A stretch of 14,541 bases of DNA from Alphaproteobacteria bacterium (lineage in GTDB: Bacteria; Pseudomonadota; Alphaproteobacteria; RS24), in the NCBI GenBank assembly GCA_022428185.1, contig JAKMCZ010000258.1, forward strand, positions 1 through 14,541. The letters are read 5' to 3'. The notes beneath the pieces were generated by a model. That model did not search any database, had not been told where the DNA came from, and was given only the letters and a program-made list of their open reading frames with translations. Made by a program: the position numbers and the translations under genes. This document shows, in pieces, positions 7,346 through 14,498 of the stretch. Numbering within the stretch: the first letter of the stretch is position 1; every line of letters starts with the position of its first letter.

Positions 7346-7359
7346 GCTTTTTGCCGCAA
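7331..7359 (-). promoter_or_regulatory. Predicted lexA sigma-70 promoter
   Basis: On the minus strand TTGCGG (complement of 7354-7359) and TAGAAC (complement of 7331-7336) are separated by 17 nt. Transcription would begin near 7324, giving a leader of about 30 nt. The -10 lies within the LexA box. The promoter sits in the 73-nt trpC-lexA gap, so lexA can be expressed apart from the trp operon, though read-through is not excluded because no terminator is visible after trpC. Confidence 0.65.
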
Positions 7360-7368
7360 TAGCGTTTT

Positions 7369-8160
7369 TTATGATTCGATAAGTTTTTTTGTGGCGCTTG
7401 CCACATCGTCTTGCCGCATCAGGCTTTCGCCGACCAGAAAGACAGAAATGCCGTCAGCCATTAGCGCGCGCACATCGTCATTTGTTGCGATGCCGCTTTC
7501 GCTGACCAACAGCACATTGTCGGGCACATGCGCCATCAGGGCGCGTGTTGTGTCGAGTGTGGTCTCGAAGGTTCGTAAGTTACGATTATTGACACCGAGC
7601 AATCGCGGATTGAGGGCGAGGGCGCGCTCAAGTTCTTCAGCGTCATGCACTTCAAACAAACTGTCCATGCCATATGCGTCAGCCGCTGCATAAAGCTCTT
7701 GCGCTTGCGCATCGCTGACCGCAGCCATGATGATGAGTATGGCATCAGCGCCCCAGCTTCGCGCTTCGACAATTTGGTAGGGGTCATACATAAAATCTTT
7801 TCGCAGCACCGGCAGCGCGCAAGCCGCGCGCGCGGCGACCAAATATTCGGGCGCGCCCTGAAAGCTCGGACTGTCAGTCAGCACAGACAGACAGGCGGCC
7901 CCACCTTGTTGATAGGCCTCGGCCAGCACGGGCGGATTGAAGTCTTCACGAATAAGTCCTTTAGAGGGCGACGCCTTTTTTATTTCAGCAATCAAAGCGG
8001 CCTGTCCGGCAGCGCGTTTGGCAGCCAGCGCAGCGATGAAGCCGCGCGGCGCATCGCTCGCTTTGGCTTGTGCCTCAAGCTCGGCCAACGGCATTACGGC
8101 TTTGGCAGCCGCTATTTCGTCCAGCTTATAGGCGGTAATTTTGGCGAGAATATCGCTCAT
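7369..8160 (-). CDS. trpC: TrpC, indole-3-glycerol-phosphate synthase
   Basis: This TIM-barrel enzyme closes the indole ring of CdRP with loss of CO2, the fourth committed step of tryptophan synthesis. The 263 residues are standard for a monofunctional TrpC; there is no TrpF fusion. Motifs are KKASPSKG (61-68, with the first catalytic lysine), LRKDF (119-123, second catalytic lysine at 121), Glu170 in LFEVHDAEEL, NNRNLRTF (191-198), SESGI (220-224) and the phosphate-binding FLVGESLM (241-248). The start overlaps the trpD stop by 4 nt (ATGA), so it is probably coupled to trpD translation. It is the last gene of the ppiD-trp operon. Confidence 0.97.
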   Translation of the reverse strand: MSDILAKITAYKLDEIAAAKAVMPLAELEAQAKASDAPRGFIAALAAKRAAGQAALIAEIKKASPSKGLIREDFNPPVLAEAYQQGGAACLSVLTDSPSFQGAPEYLVAARAACALPVLRKDFMYDPYQIVEARSWGADAILIIMAAVSDAQAQELYAAADAYGMDSLFEVHDAEELERALALNPRLLGVNNRNLRTFETTLDTTRALMAHVPDNVLLVSESGIATNDDVRALMADGISVFLVGESLMRQDDVASATKKLIES

Positions 8161-9194
8161 TCGTCGGCCAGCTTTTGCGTCGTCGCGGCCAGATTGCCGA
8201 GTACGGCTTTCGCGCCGCCATCGTCAATTGCCAGAGCCGCCATTTCAACGCCTTCTTTTAGTGTCTCGGCTTTATTGCACACCATCAGGGCGGCCGCCGT
8301 GTTCAATAAGACAATGTCACGATACGGGCCGCTTTCGCCATCGAGCAAAGCGGTCAACGCGGCCGCGTTTTCTTCCGGCGTGCCGCCGACTAAATCTTGC
8401 GGCTTTGCGCGCGGCAGTCCGGCATCTTCGGGTGTGACCTCAAACACCGTCACCTCGCCTTTGCGCAATTCAGCGACCGTGCTGGAGCCGGTGGTTGTCA
8501 GTTCGTCCATGCCGTCAGAGCCGTGCACAATCCAAGCGCGCTCAGAGCCGAGTTTTTTCAAAACATGAGCCAGCGGCTCAACCCATTCCTTGGCAAACAC
8601 GCCAAGCAATTGCCGATTGGCTCCGGCGGGATTGGATAGCGGGCCAAGCAGATTAAAAATTGTTCGGAAGCCGAGCTCTTGACGCGACGGACCAACATGG
8701 CGCATCGCCGAATGATGATTGGGTGCGAACAAAAAGCCGATGCCGACATTATTGATACATTCTTCCAGAGCCGCCGGGGACAAAGCCAATTTAACGCCCA
8801 GCGCTTCAAGCACTTCTGACGAGCCGGATTTTGAACTGAGTGCGCGATTACCGTGTTTGGCAACATATGCGCCACACGCCGCTGCCACCAGTGCCACGGC
8901 GGTTGAGATATTGTAACTGCCACTGCCATCGCCACCTGTGCCGCATGTGTCGAGCACATGGGTTGGCGCTTTGACCTTCAGCGCATTGGCCCGCATCACG
9001 CCGACACCGGCGGCGATTTCATCAACGGTTTCGCCACGCACCCGCAGGGCAGAGAGGAAAGCACCGATTTGCGAAGCGCTTGCCTCGCCGTTCAAAATAA
9101 TCTCAAAGGCTTTGGTGGCCTCAGCCCCGGTAAGGGGGCGGCCTTCCGATAAAATACCGAGTATCGGTTTTAGTTTTTCCGGTTGGGCGTCCAT
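8157..9194 (-). CDS. trpD: TrpD, anthranilate phosphoribosyltransferase
   Basis: TrpD transfers phosphoribose from PRPP to anthranilate. At 345 residues it has the normal length. The PRPP/Mg-binding glycine loop DTCGTGGDGSGSYNIST spans 82-98. KHGNRALSSKSGSSEVLEALG begins at residue 113. The anthranilate-site segment APNHHSAMRHVGPSRQELGF starts at 157, leading into RTIFNLLGPLSNP. GMDELT (228-233) carries the metal-binding Asp-Glu pair. The N-terminal helical domain (about 1-70) is present. The ATG directly abuts the trpG stop, and the trpD stop overlaps trpC in ATGA. A TrpG domain is not fused, unlike in enterobacteria. Confidence 0.97.
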   Translation of the reverse strand: MDAQPEKLKPILGILSEGRPLTGAEATKAFEIILNGEASASQIGAFLSALRVRGETVDEIAAGVGVMRANALKVKAPTHVLDTCGTGGDGSGSYNISTAVALVAAACGAYVAKHGNRALSSKSGSSEVLEALGVKLALSPAALEECINNVGIGFLFAPNHHSAMRHVGPSRQELGFRTIFNLLGPLSNPAGANRQLLGVFAKEWVEPLAHVLKKLGSERAWIVHGSDGMDELTTTGSSTVAELRKGEVTVFEVTPEDAGLPRAKPQDLVGGTPEENAAALTALLDGESGPYRDIVLLNTAAALMVCNKAETLKEGVEMAALAIDDGGAKAVLGNLAATTQKLADE

Positions 9195-9812
9195 TCAGGC
9201 CTCCAATGCCAAATGTTGCGGGGCAATATCTGCCGCCACATTCAATCCGGCAGATTTTAGGAAATTGCCGAGCAAATTATGTCCATGCGCAGTGGCAATG
9301 CTTTCGGGGTGAAATTGCACGCCATAAATCGGCCGCGTCTTATGCTTCACCGCCATAATAATACCGTCATCGGTTTGCGCCGCAATATCCAAGCAATCGG
9401 GCATGCTGCCGGGGGCAATCATCAGTGAATGATAGCGTGTCACGTTGAGGGGGCTTGGCAGACCCTCAAACACGCCGTCATTATTATGAGCAATGGCACT
9501 TAATTTCCCGTGCATGATTTTATCTGCTCTTACAATCTCGCTACCAAAAGCCTGCCCAATGCACTGATGCCCGAGGCAGACCCCGAATATCGGCATGTCA
9601 TCTGGCGCGGCTTGAATCAGGTCGAGACAAATACCGGCTTTGTCCGGGTCGCATGGGCCGGGCGATAAAATAATCGCCTGCGGTTTTGCCGCCAGCACCT
9701 CTTCCGATGTGGTTTTGTCATTGCGCACGACATGACAGTCGGCGCCCAAATCGCCGAGAAATTGCACCAGATTAAAGGTGAAGCTGTCATAATTATCGAT
9801 GAGCGTCAGCAT
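9195..9812 (-). CDS. trpG: TrpG, anthranilate synthase glutamine amidotransferase subunit
   Basis: TrpG is the class I glutaminase that supplies ammonia to TrpE for anthranilate synthesis. The 205 residues contain DNYDSFTFNL (6-15), LSPGPCDPDKAG (49-60), the nucleophile Cys79 in GVCLGHQ, and the His168/Glu170 pair in QFHPES. The length fits a stand-alone subunit, with about 15 extra C-terminal residues (NVAADIAPQHLALEA) that look unstructured. Such proteins can also serve as PabA for p-aminobenzoate synthesis; the context favours TrpG, but a dual role is possible. Its start overlaps the trpE stop in TAATG. Confidence 0.96.
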   Translation of the reverse strand: MLTLIDNYDSFTFNLVQFLGDLGADCHVVRNDKTTSEEVLAAKPQAIILSPGPCDPDKAGICLDLIQAAPDDMPIFGVCLGHQCIGQAFGSEIVRADKIMHGKLSAIAHNNDGVFEGLPSPLNVTRYHSLMIAPGSMPDCLDIAAQTDDGIIMAVKHKTRPIYGVQFHPESIATAHGHNLLGNFLKSAGLNVAADIAPQHLALEA

Positions 9813-11323
9813 TAGGGGCGGTTCTTTCTATCGGCAGCCAGCCCGAGCGCGATTTCGGCAGCTCGAAACAGGGCGGCGGCTTTATTGACGGTCTCATCAT
9901 ATTCATATTGCGGCGTCGAGTCATAGACCACGCCGCCGCCGGCTTGCACATAGAGTTTGTTGTCTTTGACCACCGCCGTGCGGAGCGCGATGCAGGTGTC
10001 CATATCGCCATTAGCCGAAAAATAGCCGACGCAGCCCGAATAAATGCCGCGTCGCTCGGTTTCCAACTCATCGATGATTTCCATCGCGCGGATTTTTGGC
10101 GCGCCCGATACGGTGCCGGCTGGAAAACCGGCGACCAGCGCGTCAATCTCATCAAATTCCTCGCGCAATCGACCGGTGACATCCGAGACAATGTGAATGA
10201 GATGCGATGTCTTTTGCAATCCAAAGGCGGTGTTGACCTTCACCGAACCGATTTCCGACACCCGCCCGACATCATTGCGACCTAAATCGAGCAGCATTAA
10301 ATGTTCGGCGCGTTCTTTTTCATCAGCCAGCAAATCGGCGCTAATGGCTTCGTCTTCAGCCAGACTGTTGCCGCGTTTTCGGGTTCCGGCGATCGGTCGA
10401 ATATTGACCTCACGGTCTTTGACGCCGACCAGCACTTCGGGGCTGGAGCCGACAACGGCAAAATCACGCATATTCAAGAAGAACAAATAGGGCGACGGAT
10501 TGACCCGTCGCAATGAGCGATAGAGGTCAAAAGGCGGCAAATCAAAATCAATATTGAAACGCTGGCTCAGCACCACCTGAAACACATCGCCGGCTTCAAT
10601 ATAATTTTTGCCTTGTTCAACCATATTGAAATATTCCGCTTGGCTCATATTCGATTGCGGCTCGGCAAATTCGTTCGGAACATTAAGGGGCGCATCGGGC
10701 AGGGCGGCGCGAAGTTTTTCTTCAGCCGCCTCAAGTCGCATCAAAGCTGCATCATAGGCATCTTCAGCCGTCGTGTTATCAGGGCGCACGGCGGTTACCA
10801 GTTTGATATTGTCGGTGACGCTATCGAAAACCGCAATCAAGGTCGGACGCAAAAACAGGCAATCCGGCACTTGCATGACATCATCATTGTTGTCGGGCAA
10901 TTCTTCCATATGCCGCACCATGTCATAAGCCATATAGCCGAACACACCGGCTGACATTGGCGCGAGCCCCTCGGGCACATCAAGGCGCGACTCGGCCAAA
11001 ACCTCGCGCAGCGCGTCGAGCGGCGCGCCCTGCATCGGCGAAAAATCATCAAGCGCGGACAGCGCGTTGCGATTGATTTCCGGTTGTCCGTTTGAGACAC
11101 GAAACAGCAAATCGGGAGCCAGCCCAATCATCGAATAGCGCCCGCGAATATCACCATCTTCGACGGACTCGAGCAGGAAGCTGAAATCTTCTCCACCCGA
11201 TAATTTGAGATAGGCCGCAACCGGCGTTTCCAAATCGGCAATCAACTCAGTCCAGACAAGCTGCGGCGCGCCGTCAGCATAGGCCGCGGCAAAGGCAGCG
11301 CGGTCTGGAATGGCTGGCGTCAT
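9812..11323 (-). CDS. trpE: TrpE, anthranilate synthase component I
   Basis: TrpE converts chorismate plus ammonia from TrpG to anthranilate, the first and feedback-controlled step of tryptophan synthesis. The 503 residues include the N-terminal LLES element (50-53), which forms part of the tryptophan inhibition site in the family. The chorismate-binding domain follows (about 226-490), with PIAGTRKRG (310-318), DEKERAEHLMLLDLGRNDVG (334-353), and FPAGTVSGAPK (400-410). Feedback inhibition by tryptophan is therefore expected. The ATG overlaps the ppiD stop (ATGA). There is no room for a leader peptide or attenuator directly upstream, so control must act at the ppiD promoter, at an internal promoter inside ppiD, or on the enzyme. 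Confidence 0.97.
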   Translation of the reverse strand: MTPAIPDRAAFAAAYADGAPQLVWTELIADLETPVAAYLKLSGGEDFSFLLESVEDGDIRGRYSMIGLAPDLLFRVSNGQPEINRNALSALDDFSPMQGAPLDALREVLAESRLDVPEGLAPMSAGVFGYMAYDMVRHMEELPDNNDDVMQVPDCLFLRPTLIAVFDSVTDNIKLVTAVRPDNTTAEDAYDAALMRLEAAEEKLRAALPDAPLNVPNEFAEPQSNMSQAEYFNMVEQGKNYIEAGDVFQVVLSQRFNIDFDLPPFDLYRSLRRVNPSPYLFFLNMRDFAVVGSSPEVLVGVKDREVNIRPIAGTRKRGNSLAEDEAISADLLADEKERAEHLMLLDLGRNDVGRVSEIGSVKVNTAFGLQKTSHLIHIVSDVTGRLREEFDEIDALVAGFPAGTVSGAPKIRAMEIIDELETERRGIYSGCVGYFSANGDMDTCIALRTAVVKDNKLYVQAGGGVVYDSTPQYEYDETVNKAAALFRAAEIALGLAADRKNRP

Positions 11324-13215
11324 CGCGTCACCAGTTCTCGTGTCGCCATATCCAGATTGCGCTGGTTGATGTTCACACCGAAATTTTGCTGCAGGCTCTG
11401 CACAAATTGATTGGTCAAGTCGGCATGGTATTTGCGGCGTTCACCGTCAAAAATAATTTCCCGCGCGGCGCTGTCAGTCAACTCGGCATCAATAATATCG
11501 GTCACTTGCATAACGATAATCTCGCCGCCAAAGCCGACGCTTGCCCATGTGAATTTGTCTTTATCAATCGCAAACAAACGACCGACCGCGTCTTCGGAGA
11601 AAGTGTCGTTAGACACTTGGCGCGTCATTGGCTCAGAAACCAACGGCTTGCGTTTGAAGCCTTCAGCGGCTGATTTGAAGCTGCCGGTTTCATTGCCGAC
11701 TTTGACCATGTGTTCGGCCATAGCTTGCAGCAATTTGCTGCGTTCATCGATTTTCCATTCGGCAACCACAGCGGCGCGCACATTATCCAGCGGCGGCACT
11801 TGGGTCGGCGTGATGTCATTCAGGCGCAACCAGATAAATGTGCCGTCTTCCATTTCTTGCATCGGAATGTCTTCGCCAATAGCGCTTTCAAACAGCAAAC
11901 CCGCCAGCGTGTCATAGCGCGCTAAAATCGCCGGCTGCAGGTCGTCAGGTGTTTTGCCATTATTTGCGATATTGTTGATTTTGATGACATCAAGGTCGAA
12001 ACGCTGCCCGATATTTTCCAAGGTCTCGCCACCGGCCAATTCGTCTTCTACCGTCTCGGTGAAAGCCAGCAAGTCTCCCAGCGCGCGGTCATAAATTATG
12101 CGCTGGCGCAATTGATCTTCAACGACTTCTAAGGGCAGGGTCGCGCCGGGCTTGATGTCGCGCACCCGCAGCACCACATAACCGAGCGGCCCTTCAATGA
12201 CATCGCTGACATCGCCTTGTTCCATTGCAAAAGCGGATTCGGCCAGGTCGGCGGAAATCATATCGTCGCGCGCCACTTCGCCGAGGTCAGAATTTTCCAA
12301 TGTCTGACCAACTGCGGCAACAATCTCAACAAACGGCACATTATCAGCCAGCAGGGTGCGAACCTGATCGGCTTCGCTATCATCAGCCAGAACGAGCTGG
12401 TCAATTTTGCGTTTTTCTTCGACGACATAATCATTCATCGTCAACTCATATTCTTCTTCCAGCGTTGCGCGGTCGATGGTGATAAGCTCGGCAAAGCGCG
12501 CCGGTGACACTACCAGCGCATGGCCTGAGCGTGTTTCCGGTTGGGCAAAGCGCAGTTTGGTCTCGTTGAAAAAGGTTTCCAATTCCTCAACCGTCGGCTC
12601 GCCGGTTTCATCGGTTTGGTTGAGCGTCAAAATCATGTAATTGGCGACCCGCCGCTCTAGAAAATGTTGATACAGACCCTCAACCAGTTTTTTGGGCACA
12701 AGGCCCTGGTCAATACTCGCTTCGGTCAGTTGATTGGTGATGTGGAAGTGGCGTTGGTCTTCGACAAACAGTTTTTCATTAAGGCCGTTTTGTGCCAGCA
12801 CGGCGCGGAAAGTCGGCTCGTCAAATTCGCCATTAAGACCGGCAAAGCTAGGTTCATTCAATATGGTCTGCGCGATGGCCTCGTCGCTATAACCAAGTCC
12901 CAATTCCTCAGCCGCCTGCTGTAAAGCGGCGCTGCCCATCATATTGATGAGGACTTGTTGCAAAATGCCGAGATTTTGAGCGTCGGCAGCCGAAAGCGGC
13001 GTACCAAGTTGGCGCGAAAACTCGCGCGTTTGCTGCACATAGCGCACTTGAAATTCCTGGCGCTCAATCTTGTTGTCGCCAACCGAGGCAATCTCGCTGT
13101 TTGAAAAACCGGTAAATGTGTCGGCAATTCCCCATAGCCCAAAGGCAATAATAAGGAGGCCGATGAGAAGGATACCGAGCACGCCGCTGGCTTTGCCGCG
13201 TAATAGTTTGAGCAT
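11320..13215 (-). CDS. ppiD: PpiD-like periplasmic peptidyl-prolyl isomerase/chaperone (SurA_N + PPIC)
   Basis: This is a membrane-anchored periplasmic folding factor. With the start at 13215 it has 631 residues. It shows a short cytoplasmic N-terminus (MLKLLRGKAS), one membrane helix (about 11-33, ending FGLWGIAD), a SurA-type N-terminal chaperone domain (about 36-190), a parvulin/PPIC domain (about 265-360, with DLGEVARDD and GPLGYVVLRVRDI), and a second parvulin-like, more diverged C-terminal region. Isomerase activity is uncertain because PpiD parvulin domains are often inactive. The frame is open to 13263, but the family N-terminus begins at MLKLL, and a purine-rich AGAGAGAAAG precedes that ATG. 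It heads the trpEGDC operon, a usual alphaproteobacterial arrangement, and diverges from tpiA. Confidence 0.93.
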   Translation of the reverse strand: MLKLLRGKASGVLGILLIGLLIIAFGLWGIADTFTGFSNSEIASVGDNKIERQEFQVRYVQQTREFSRQLGTPLSAADAQNLGILQQVLINMMGSAALQQAAEELGLGYSDEAIAQTILNEPSFAGLNGEFDEPTFRAVLAQNGLNEKLFVEDQRHFHITNQLTEASIDQGLVPKKLVEGLYQHFLERRVANYMILTLNQTDETGEPTVEELETFFNETKLRFAQPETRSGHALVVSPARFAELITIDRATLEEEYELTMNDYVVEEKRKIDQLVLADDSEADQVRTLLADNVPFVEIVAAVGQTLENSDLGEVARDDMISADLAESAFAMEQGDVSDVIEGPLGYVVLRVRDIKPGATLPLEVVEDQLRQRIIYDRALGDLLAFTETVEDELAGGETLENIGQRFDLDVIKINNIANNGKTPDDLQPAILARYDTLAGLLFESAIGEDIPMQEMEDGTFIWLRLNDITPTQVPPLDNVRAAVVAEWKIDERSKLLQAMAEHMVKVGNETGSFKSAAEGFKRKPLVSEPMTRQVSNDTFSEDAVGRLFAIDKDKFTWASVGFGGEIIVMQVTDIIDAELTDSAAREIIFDGERRKYHADLTNQFVQSLQQNFGVNINQRNLDMATRELVTR

Positions 13216-13280
13216 TTGTCTTTCTCTCTTTGACACTGAACGGTGTTTCGCTTTTGAAACCACCTGCTTGATTGGGCGGC

Positions 13281-13309
13281 ATCATAGTGCGCCGCGCCGC
13301 TTGTCGCAA
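13281..13309 (-). promoter_or_regulatory. Predicted promoter of the ppiD-trpEGDC operon
   Basis: On the minus strand TTGCGA (complement of 13304-13309) and TATGAT (complement of 13281-13286) are separated by exactly 17 nt, close to the sigma-70 consensus. Transcription would start near 13274, giving a leader of about 59 nt before ATG 13215. It is the only strong promoter seen for the whole five-gene unit. Confidence 0.7.
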
Positions 13310-13313
13310 GCGG
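13297..13313. repeat. 17-bp palindrome over the ppiD -35 element (possible operator)
   Basis: The sequence CCGCTTG-TCG-CAAGCGG is a perfect 7-bp inverted repeat with a 3-nt centre. It covers the predicted -35 hexamer of the ppiD-trp promoter and lies in the 139-nt divergent gap between ppiD and tpiA. It is not followed by a T-run on either strand, so it does not look like a terminator. A dimeric regulator site is a plausible reading but is inferred from position alone. Confidence 0.45.
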
Positions 13314-13354
13314 GCGAACGGGTTAAACAGGCACAGAATTAGTCGAGGGAGACA

Positions 13355-14125
13355 ATGATGGCAAAGCAAAAACCCGCGCCGAAAATCAAGCCTTTAGTGG
13401 CCGGAAATTGGAAAATGAACGGCGTCGGCAAGCAGCTTGGTGAAGTCAAGAAACTGGTAACCGTGCTGAGCCGCCAAAAACCTAAAGCCGACGTGATGAT
13501 TTGCCCGCCAGTGACGCTATTATCGCGCATGGTGGCGTTGAAACCGAAGGGTGTTGCGCTGGGCGGGCAAGATTGCCACGCCAATGTTGATGGCGCGCAT
13601 ACCGGCGATGTATCGGCGGATATGTTGAAAGAAGCGGGCGCAAAAGCGGTTATTTTGGGTCACTCGGAACGACGAGCTGACCACGGCGAGAGCGATAAAG
13701 CCGTGCGCGCCAAAGTTGGAGCAGCGCAGCGCAGCGGTTTGACCGCCATTATGTGTGTTGGTGAAAGCCTAAAACAACGCAAAGCTGGCGAAACGCTTAA
13801 AGTCGTGCAGGCGCAATTGCGCGGGTCTTTGCCCGATAAATGCAATGCCAAGAACACGGTCATTGCTTATGAACCGGTTTGGGCCATCGGCAGCGGTTTG
13901 ACACCGACGGTTGAGCAAGTTGCGCAAGTGCATGGCGCGCTGCGCAAAGCGCTTGTTCGTCGGTTTGGTGATGAGGGCGCAAAGATGCGAATTCTTTATG
14001 GCGGTTCGGTGAAACCGAGCAATGCTGATGAGTTGATGGCTGTGCCGCATGTCAATGGTGCGCTGGTCGGCGGAGCCAGTCTGACGGCTAAGGATTTTTA
14101 TGGGATTTTGAAGGCTTATCTTTAG
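13355..14125 (+). CDS. tpiA: Triosephosphate isomerase
   Basis: TpiA interconverts dihydroxyacetone phosphate and glyceraldehyde 3-phosphate. The 256 residues form a standard TIM barrel. Key residues are Asn18 and Lys20 in AGNWKMNG (16-23), the electrophile His103 in LGHSERR (101-107), the base Glu173 in AYEPVWAIGSG (171-181) and phosphate-binding YGGSVKPSN (215-223) and GALVGGASL (235-243). Two ATGs are tandem (13355 and 13358). GAGGGA at 13345-13350 is 4 nt from the first and 7 nt from the second, so the second may be the true start. A weak promoter-like pair TTGTCG (13301-13306) and TTAAAC (13323-13328), spaced 16 nt, overlaps the divergent ppiD promoter. Its last 38 nt are antisense to the next gene. 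Confidence 0.97.
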   Translation: MMAKQKPAPKIKPLVAGNWKMNGVGKQLGEVKKLVTVLSRQKPKADVMICPPVTLLSRMVALKPKGVALGGQDCHANVDGAHTGDVSADMLKEAGAKAVILGHSERRADHGESDKAVRAKVGAAQRSGLTAIMCVGESLKQRKAGETLKVVQAQLRGSLPDKCNAKNTVIAYEPVWAIGSGLTPTVEQVAQVHGALRKALVRRFGDEGAKMRILYGGSVKPSNADELMAVPHVNGALVGGASLTAKDFYGILKAYL

Positions 14126-14345
14126 CCTTATTGGCTGCTGGCCTGATTGATTCCGGATTAAACCGGGCGCGGCGCATTGAATTGGCGTCAAACCATTCGC
14201 ACCGAACTTGCCCGCTGTAAGAAATACCGGTGACAATCATGACCGGCCCGCTTGATTTATACGCCACCTTCTGGCCGGTTTTCAAGCCAAGCGGATTGGG
14301 CGGTTCGGGCGACGGGTCAAAGAAATCTGTGATATCGAACTTCAT
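14088..14345 (-). CDS. Small DUF2158/YodC-like protein
   Basis: This 85-residue soluble protein resembles the DUF2158 (YodC) family, of unknown function. The core LKTGQKVAYKSSGPVMIVTG (21-40) followed by GQVRCEWFD (45-53) matches the family pattern of G-x-x-V-x-x-K-S-G-G-P-x-M-x-V and V-x-C-x-W-F-D. The N-terminus (FDPSPEPPNP) is proline-rich, and the C-terminus (NKAKDKPSKSHKNP) is lysine-rich and probably disordered. The start is the only ATG that includes the core; it lacks a visible Shine-Dalgarno sequence. The 3' end overlaps tpiA by 38 nt in convergent orientation, so the basic tail is encoded over tpiA. DUF2158 genes are usually small accessory genes of variable position. Confidence 0.72.
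   Translation of the reverse strand: MKFDITDFFDPSPEPPNPLGLKTGQKVAYKSSGPVMIVTGISYSGQVRCEWFDANSMRRARFNPESIRPAANKAKDKPSKSHKNP
14111..14129. repeat. Short inverted repeat at the tpiA stop
   Basis: AAGGCT-TATCTTT-AGCCTT is a 6-bp stem with a 7-nt loop across the tpiA stop codon. No T-run follows on either strand, so a terminator role is doubtful. It may only weakly mark the end of tpiA. Confidence 0.25.
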
Positions 14346-14399
14346 GCAATCGAAAAAAGCGCCGCGATTGGTTACGCTGAAAGCTTAAAAACCGATACA

Positions 14400-14429
14400 T
14401 CGCCAAAACTTGTTGCGAGTGTCGCCAAA
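14400..14429. repeat. Direct repeats TCGCCAAA upstream of the secG promoter
   Basis: TCGCCAAA occurs at 14400-14407 and 14422-14429, with start points 22 bp apart, close to two helical turns. The second copy ends 15 bp before the predicted secG -35. The spacing would place both on one DNA face, as for a regulator binding upstream of a promoter. No known regulator is assigned. Confidence 0.3.
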
Positions 14430-14444
14430 CGGTAACGCAGATGT

Positions 14445-14473
14445 TTGCTTTTCGTGAATAAACGCGCTATATC
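14445..14473 (+). promoter_or_regulatory. Predicted secG promoter
   Basis: TTGCTT (14445-14450) and TATATC (14468-14473) are separated by 17 nt, close to sigma-70 consensus. The start point would be near 14480, giving a leader of about 19 nt before the secG ATG. This suggests secG is transcribed on its own rather than only from tpiA. Confidence 0.65.
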
Positions 14474-14498
14474 CCGCGAAACTTTGATGGAGAAACCG

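Noticed and set aside
7645..8568. 307-codon plus-strand open frame antisense to trpC and trpD
   Set aside because: It lies wholly over two clearly identified genes, its translation resembles no family I know, and it has no ribosome site. It is a long shadow frame.
11324..11420. Tryptophan leader peptide or attenuator before trpE
   Set aside because: The region is ppiD coding sequence that overlaps the trpE start; no Trp-codon run or terminator hairpin is seen.
13216..13263. Upstream extension of ppiD by 16 codons
   Set aside because: The family N-terminus begins at MLKLL, directly before the membrane helix; the extension is basic, unconserved-looking and would occupy the ribosome-site region.
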